DNA from: Spirochaetes bacterium ADurb.Bin110
GTDB taxonomy: Bacteria > Spirochaetota > Spirochaetia > Treponematales > Rectinemataceae
Length of the DNA: 10,880 nt
Direction: 5' to 3'
Assembly: GCA_002070755.1 (NCBI GenBank)
Contig: MWDY01000064.1
Span: 1-10,880, forward strand
Position 1 is the first letter of the stretch. Each line of letters opens with the position of its first letter. Below are positions 7,601 to 10,880 of this stretch, piece by piece. The translations under genes and the position numbers were made by a program. A model generated the notes under the pieces. It was not told the origin of the DNA, searched no databases, and saw only the letters and a list, made by a program, of their open reading frames with translations.

Positions 7601-9815
7601 TAGTATTCTTCCCCGCTATCCAGCAGTTGCGCAATTCCGGCGGCAAGCACAGGAAGGATATATTAAGGAATTTCAAACTCTCGACAAGTTACAATTGGCT
7701 ATTGCAAAAGCACGAGTTCGTGCCAATCTTATAAATTCGCTTCCTCCCACGGACCGCTTTACCTCTGGAGCTGATGAAGTAAGCATCTTAAAGCGCGAAA
7801 TGATGAAGCAACGCAAAATAATGCCGATTCGAAAGCTATTCAATAGTATTCCTGATTTGATTATGAAACTTAAGCCCTGCCTCATGATGTCGCCTTTATC
7901 GGTAAGCCAGTTTTTGGAATCTGATTGCTTTATGTTTGACACAGTCATTTTCGATGAAGCTTCACAAGTTCGTACAGAAGATGCTATCGGCGCGATTTCG
8001 CGTGGTTCCCAAGTAATCATCACTGGTGATAGCAAACAGCTCCCGCCAACAAATTTCTTTACGGCTTTTCTCACTGAGCCTGAGTATGACACTTCTGATG
8101 ATGACGAGGATTATGAAGATGCCTACGAGTCTGTACTGGAAGAAGCAGCATTGCTTTCAGAGCGCACTCTCTTATGGCATTACCGAAGCCTTCATGAAGA
8201 CCTCATTGCATATTCCAATGCAAAGATCTATAAAAACCGCCTCATTACCTTTCCTTCTAGCTTTGACAGAGTTCCTGGTTACGGCGTCGAATTCATCTTT
8301 GTTCCGGGCGGCTTCTACGATCAGGGTGGGAGGAGAGGAAATCCGCACGAAGCTGAGCGTATCGCCGATCTTGTGTTTGAGCATTTTCGTACCTATCCGA
8401 ACCGTTCCCTTGGAGTCATTGCATTCGGAGATCATCAACAGCAGGCAATTGAAATGGCTATCAGAAAAAGGCGCCTCGCAAATCAGCGCTATGAAGATTT
8501 CTTCAATGAAGACAAGTTCGAAGCCTTTTTTGTTAAAAATTTGGAAACTGTCCAAGGCGATGAGCGTGATACTATTATTCTCAGCGTGGGCTATGCAAAA
8601 AGCTCTGCGGGGAAACCGCCGACAAATTTTGGCCCCATTATGCATTCGGGCGGCGAGCGGCGTCTCAATGTTGCCATTACTCGTGCAAGATATAATATTA
8701 AGCTAGTCTCTTCTATTGAGCCGACAGACATAACTACTGAAAACTTCTCTCATGCAGGGCCAAAGCTCCTACGTGGATATATGGAGTTTGCGCAGCGCGG
8801 TCGAACAGTCTTAGAAAATGAAATAAAAGACTCCGGTAGCACACAGACCGAATCACCTTTTGAAGAAGCTGTGTATAATTTTTTAGCGCAGCATGGCGGC
8901 TATCAATTGGCAATCCAAATTGGCTGTTCTGGCTACCGCATCGATATAGGCATCAAGCACCCTACACTTTCTGGCAGATATGTACTTGGCATCGAGTGCG
9001 ATGGGGCTACCTATCATTCAGCTCGAACCACACGAGAAAGAGATAGACTCCGACAAGATGTTCTTGAACGAATGGGCTGGAAGATTTATCGCGTTTGGTC
9101 TACCGACTGGATCAAGGATCCTCTCAAAGAGGGGAACGATTTAATTCGCGCTATTGAAAAGGCAATCCAAAGCTATGAAGACGACCCTTCCTTGCAAGAA
9201 TCTTCCTTATCAACACAGGATGCAGAAAAGAGCAACTATTTAACAGTTTCACAAATCGCTTCAGAAGCATCCTCTAATAGTATTCCTTATGGCTTTATTT
9301 CTCCAAAAAAATTAGATCAAGGCAGCATATCCTACGATGGTCACTATAGCCAAGATAAAATGTGCGCAATGATTGAATTCTTGGTTAATAATCAATACCC
9401 TTTGCATATCGATTATTTATGCGAACAAATAGCATCCTATTTAGGATGCGAAAAAACAATTTATGTGCTCCGACAGGACCTTATCTGCGATGTCGGCATA
9501 TTGCAGCTACAAAAGCGTATTAAGAAGAAAGGCAGCTTCCTCTATCCTGCCGCGTATGAAAAAATTCCTCATTATGTGCTGAATGACCGTCCAATCAAAT
9601 ATGTGAGCAAAGATGAAATTGCCTCTGCAATGCTTGCTATTGCGAACGCATGCATCGGGCTTACACGAGAATCATTGATTACTGAAACTATCCATGCCTT
9701 TGGCTTTCCTCGCGCAGGAAAAACTGTCAAGGCTGCTATGAATGCAGTATATGAGCAGCTACTTCAAGAGCATCGGCTAAAGGAACAAGATGGTAAGGTA
9801 TCGGTTATTGCTTAA
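4692..9815 (+). CDS. DUF4011 / SF1 helicase / Vsr-like nuclease / DUF3320 protein (Hhe-type defence helicase-nuclease)
   Basis: This 1707-aa cytosolic protein combines an ATP-driven SF1 (AAA_11/AAA_12) helicase with a nuclease. Order: DUF4011 from about residue 22 (WKKKLLDTSKRNQLLNFR at 30-47); Walker A GPPGTGKS 327-334; motif Ia VLFVSEKMAALDVV ~351; a long helical, charged insertion ~400-1050; motif II IFDEASQ (Asp1088, Glu1089); motif III GDSKQLPP from 1112; an acidic patch 1133-1147; motif IV WHYRS (Arg1165); motif V VQGDERD 1287-1293; motif VI NVAITRAR to Arg1333. The MTES_1575/Vsr-like PD-(D/E)XK domain follows: Glu1391, Asp1418 in RIDIGI, then IECDGATYH (Glu1435, Asp1437) and WKIYRVWSTDW. 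DUF3320 closes it (~1557 to the end). All key residues are present and no break is seen. The same architecture occurs in Hhe single-gene anti-phage systems; the defence role here is inferred. Start 4692 has no clear Shine-Dalgarno, and ATG 4722 (Met11) is an alternative. It stands alone as an operon. Confidence 0.93.
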   Translation: MQGKNGDSGPMLAQVNLNDSDKLNAKLTTWKKKLLDTSKRNQLLNFRDYRSSTLTIQEPSIKDLWERLVIDEQSLQFPLPKGNFFLDDTYSPAISDETSYENPDDIVTNKSIEDLLRTLRNLRAKAKLGKEEQGINFLYLSFGFLNWKEQENSEQSFPSPLILVPVALTLESLLAPFVLSLSEDEIVTNPTLFYKLEHDFGITLPEFDPDQSPLEYFDQVQQKLGEYRFGWSIQREVKLGLLSFLKINMYRDLENRSNSILRHPVIRAIGGDTSAIQDNLSLLAPINNFDHDAQEPPDTIFQVLDADSSQQDAILAAKKGISFILQGPPGTGKSQTITNIIAESMAMSKSVLFVSEKMAALDVVLKRLTESNLSDFCLVLHNRKANKKDVLDQLGAVLSLSGQKCNLANEAQESLDKLKKYREQLNQYDKEIHHVILPLNTTIFQVNGILASLASYKDISFSLNNIEKMSQEELSELLADLATLSSRLGDMSDDYLKNPWKGAKVEQVTNTLRYDIGAFLSPVIAQISEFSEMLESAGKLLDIAFDSRLSTLDQIATFFQLASKSPKAPAQWVQSDDLPELFDLVDKWFALQSQYQNIKRELEEEYHSAAALDAIGIFSANPSSSDYSLEQIKSYCHEALSAQDYYRIWQSLGTARATIIDEAKSKIIQAQELVASLRLEFENDLFDLHAKELYQKFKTDYASSVRFLKRGYRTDLRKLRTCLKNPLEKMTYEKAISVLKKLRDLEELRQWRQERDIALSNCLGTLYQQESTDFALIRKAQDAYDAIIQCQSTLKNLGKIAQDESQNSQYLKGHFAQFYDGFSTDWNLVRSALEWASELKKFLVVVTYTPSFIDRICTDDATIATCAACADQIRQYANQITALSQWFSNLFDKDERDRIQQSPLPELAERLAACKDNLADLEKWVDLNASIKKCTEDGLQDYILKIQSMHVPSKDIVNIFKKRFYYLWLDSILPRYPAVAQFRRQAQEGYIKEFQTLDKLQLAIAKARVRANLINSLPPTDRFTSGADEVSILKREMMKQRKIMPIRKLFNSIPDLIMKLKPCLMMSPLSVSQFLESDCFMFDTVIFDEASQVRTEDAIGAISRGSQVIITGDSKQLPPTNFFTAFLTEPEYDTSDDDEDYEDAYESVLEEAALLSERTLLWHYRSLHEDLIAYSNAKIYKNRLITFPSSFDRVPGYGVEFIFVPGGFYDQGGRRGNPHEAERIADLVFEHFRTYPNRSLGVIAFGDHQQQAIEMAIRKRRLANQRYEDFFNEDKFEAFFVKNLETVQGDERDTIILSVGYAKSSAGKPPTNFGPIMHSGGERRLNVAITRARYNIKLVSSIEPTDITTENFSHAGPKLLRGYMEFAQRGRTVLENEIKDSGSTQTESPFEEAVYNFLAQHGGYQLAIQIGCSGYRIDIGIKHPTLSGRYVLGIECDGATYHSARTTRERDRLRQDVLERMGWKIYRVWSTDWIKDPLKEGNDLIRAIEKAIQSYEDDPSLQESSLSTQDAEKSNYLTVSQIASEASSNSIPYGFISPKKLDQGSISYDGHYSQDKMCAMIEFLVNNQYPLHIDYLCEQIASYLGCEKTIYVLRQDLICDVGILQLQKRIKKKGSFLYPAAYEKIPHYVLNDRPIKYVSKDEIASAMLAIANACIGLTRESLITETIHAFGFPRAGKTVKAAMNAVYEQLLQEHRLKEQDGKVSVIA

Positions 9816-9848
9816 TGTTAACCATGTAAGAGAGCCTTGTCATGATTT

Positions 9849-9894
9849 ATCTCTAATTTGAGAGATTGAATTGCGTAAAGTGATGTTTGCAATT
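9849..9894. repeat. Two short inverted repeats upstream of arsM
   Basis: ATCTCT/AGAGAT (9849-9854, 9861-9866, 6-nt loop) and AATTGC/GCAATT (9869-9874, 9889-9894, 14-nt loop) are both perfect. Neither is followed by a T-run, so they are poor terminators. Their place just upstream of the arsM promoter would suit a regulator operator. With 6-bp arms, chance is a real possibility. Confidence 0.3.
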
Positions 9895-9912
9895 TGGTTA
9901 TTAAAAAAGACA

Positions 9913-9941
9913 TTGGAAGCTTTAAAATGTTTTTTTATACA
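9913..9941 (+). promoter_or_regulatory. Candidate sigma-70 promoter of arsM
   Basis: TTGGAA (9913-9918) and TATACA (9936-9941) are separated by an ideal 17 bp, each 4 of 6 to consensus. The predicted leader is about 70 nt and holds the strong Shine-Dalgarno before ATG 10016. Confidence 0.45.
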
Positions 9942-10003
9942 ACAAGCACAATGAATGACACTAGTGAAGGAATAGAAAGTGGCAGATTTTTTCGTCCTAT
10001 TTT

Positions 10004-10009
10004 AGGAGG
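10004..10009 (+). promoter_or_regulatory. Strong Shine-Dalgarno site of arsM
   Basis: A perfect AGGAGG lies 6 nt before ATG 10016 and fixes the arsM start. Confidence 0.75.
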
Positions 10010-10015
10010 ATAGAT

Positions 10016-10513
10016 ATGAAAAGCGACGAAATAAAGCAAATCATAACTACTAAATATTCGAAAATTGCAAAAAGCGGTTGCGGATGCGGCAATACTTCAT
10101 CATGTTGCGGTAGTTCGCTTTCGCCAAAACAAATATCAAAAAGCATTGGCTATTCTGAAGAAGAGATCAATGCCGCATTAGAGGCTAATTTAGGACTTGG
10201 TTGTGGAAATCCAGTGGCTCTTTCGACCATAAAAGAAGGTGATGTAGTCCTCGATTTAGGAAGCGGTGCTGGTTTTGATGCTTTTCTAGCTGCCAAAAAA
10301 GTGGGGAATAAAGGAAAAGTTATTGGCCTCGATATGAGCGAAGAGATGATTCGTAAGGCAAGAGAAAATGTAAAAAGGTATGGCTATCAAAACGTCGAAT
10401 TCAAATTGGGAGATATTGAGAATATTCCGGCGCTTCCGGCTTTAGTGTGGGTCATAATAATACCTCTGGAAGCAGAGAGAGTTTCCCACAATGAAAGAGG
10501 ATTGCCATCTTGA
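10016..10513 (+). pseudogene. arsM: Arsenite S-adenosylmethionine methyltransferase ArsM, 5' half only, interrupted by ISL3 element
   Basis: ArsM methylates arsenite using SAM, giving methylated or volatile arsenicals in the cytosol. Native sequence runs to about 10428 (137 codons). The N-terminus has a Cys cluster (Cys22, 24, 30, 31 in GCGCGNTSSCCG), then [10 protein letters not shown] with Cys63, the usual ArsM signature, and the Rossmann SAM site [11 protein letters not shown] (78-88), Asp106 in GLDMS and GDIENIP (132-138). From codon 138 on the reading is IS sequence, to a stop at 10511-10513. The half that normally carries the two further arsenic-binding cysteines and the substrate pocket is missing; normal length is about 260-280 aa. 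The truncated product can hardly be active. The 3' half should lie beyond the ISL3 copy, outside the window. Family assignment is strong: the GLGCGNP motif and the SAM motifs are well matched. Confidence 0.9.
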
Positions 10514-10880
10514 ATCGAGCTCTATTGCGAAATCCACAAGCTCGCACTTTCAGTTTCTGAATTATCGCATTCACCGATTCAACCTTCGCATTAGTAGCTC
10601 TCTTCACTGTCGCATTCAGTATTCCCCAGAGATATCTACGTATTGTCCTCCCTACTTCAATCATTGGTCTAAGCCGACATCGAGCTGTCCATCCTAGAAG
10701 TCTACGCCATGCTGCTTCAGAGTCTTTTCGGTCAGTCAGCGTCCAGAGCTCTCCAGCACTTTCCTTTATCCACCATGCCCTCGCGGTCTTTAAGTTCATA
10801 CGAGAAAGCGCTGCAAAGTCTTTTGTACTCTGCTCAGCCCTACTTTCTTTCGAGCGTAGCCACATGTATCTTGTCTTAGT
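10429..10880 (-). mobile_element. ISL3-family insertion sequence, one end, inserted in arsM (continues past window)
   Basis: The end is placed at GGCGCTTCCGGCTTT (from 10429), exactly where the arsM frame loses family similarity. ISL3 elements have GG-starting inverted repeats of this general look. The transposase stop is 23 bp inside the end and transcription runs toward it. The other end and the expected 8-bp target duplication lie outside the window. Confidence 0.8.
10452..10880 (-). CDS. ISL3-family transposase, C-terminal part (5' end outside window)
   Basis: This is the C-terminal part of the DDE transposase domain of ISL3 elements. The frame is open past the window edge with KTRYMWLR just before ATG 10865, matching the conserved K-x-R-W/Y-L segment, so that ATG is internal. 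Family landmarks in order: LKTARAWWIKE, RLRPMIEVGRTIRRYLWGIL, ATNAKVESVNAIIQKLK (the likely catalytic Glu, codon 10580-10578), ACGFRNRARFKMAILFHCG and a final LSLLP. These match the usual C-terminus of the family, with only a few extra residues before the stop at 10452. No break is seen. About 143 codons of an expected ~400 are present. Confidence 0.9.
   Translation of the reverse strand, partial: TKTRYMWLRSKESRAEQSTKDFAALSRMNLKTARAWWIKESAGELWTLTDRKDSEAAWRRLLGWTARCRLRPMIEVGRTIRRYLWGILNATVKRATNAKVESVNAIIQKLKVRACGFRNRARFKMAILFHCGKLSLLPEVLL

Noticed and set aside
7673..8092. 139-aa minus-strand open frame
   Set aside because: Antisense to the helicase motif II/III region and without start signals or similarity.
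8026..8706. 226-aa plus-strand and 157-aa minus-strand open frames inside the helicase gene
   Set aside because: They overlap conserved helicase motifs in another frame and have no recognisable domain; they are shadows of the large gene.
9849..9866. Rho-independent terminator of the helicase gene
   Set aside because: The stem is only 6 bp and AT-rich, with no following T-run.
10429..10513. The last ~28 residues of the arsM frame as a native C-terminus
   Set aside because: They match no ArsM sequence and are encoded by the ISL3 end and its transposase gene read antisense.

Overview
The window is a mobile-element-rich accessory region. It carries two genes of likely anti-phage or nuclease type and an arsenic-methylation gene cut in half by an insertion sequence. 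The organism cannot be named with confidence. Moderate-to-low GC, good Shine-Dalgarno sites and the style of the IS21, IS3 and ISL3 transposases fit an anaerobic bacterium, and a Spirochaetota (Sphaerochaeta/Treponema-like) or Firmicutes-type host is my best guess. Strong base-composition differences between segments, with 2298-3155 much more AT-rich than the IS genes, point to separate acquisitions.

Layout. Positions 1-~2068 are the right-hand part of an IS21-family element: istA (5' end outside the window), istB with a single-base frameshift, then five 24-bp tandem repeats that probably form the transposase-binding right end. Positions 2069-2297 hold an unidentified ORF remnant and AT-rich sequence. 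On the minus strand, 2298-3155 encodes a 285-aa DUF6602-like protein with a PD-(D/E)XK-type residue pattern. After an AT-rich promoter region and a short orphan C-terminal coding tail (3270-3378, minus), a complete but decayed IS3-family element lies at about 3374-4615, with inverted repeats, a multiply frameshifted orfA and an intact-looking orfB. Two copies of an 18-bp repeat and a consensus TATAAT box follow. Then comes the dominant gene, 4692-9815: a 1707-aa DUF4011 / SF1 helicase / Vsr-like (MTES_1575) nuclease / DUF3320 protein, the architecture of the single-gene Hhe-type defence helicase-nucleases.

A 200-bp spacer with two inverted repeats and a plausible sigma-70 promoter leads to arsM (start 10016). 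It is interrupted after about 137 codons by an ISL3-family element whose end is at about 10429. That element's transposase runs on the minus strand out of the window.

Together: the helicase-nuclease is self-contained and may defend the cell alone. The DUF6602 gene, divergent from it across the IS3 element, is a candidate second defence gene or former partner; that is inference from proximity and family only. The IS21, IS3 and ISL3 copies all look at least partly inactivated or recently inserted, as expected in a defence/genomic island under relaxed selection. No tRNA, rRNA, CRISPR array or replication origin was seen.
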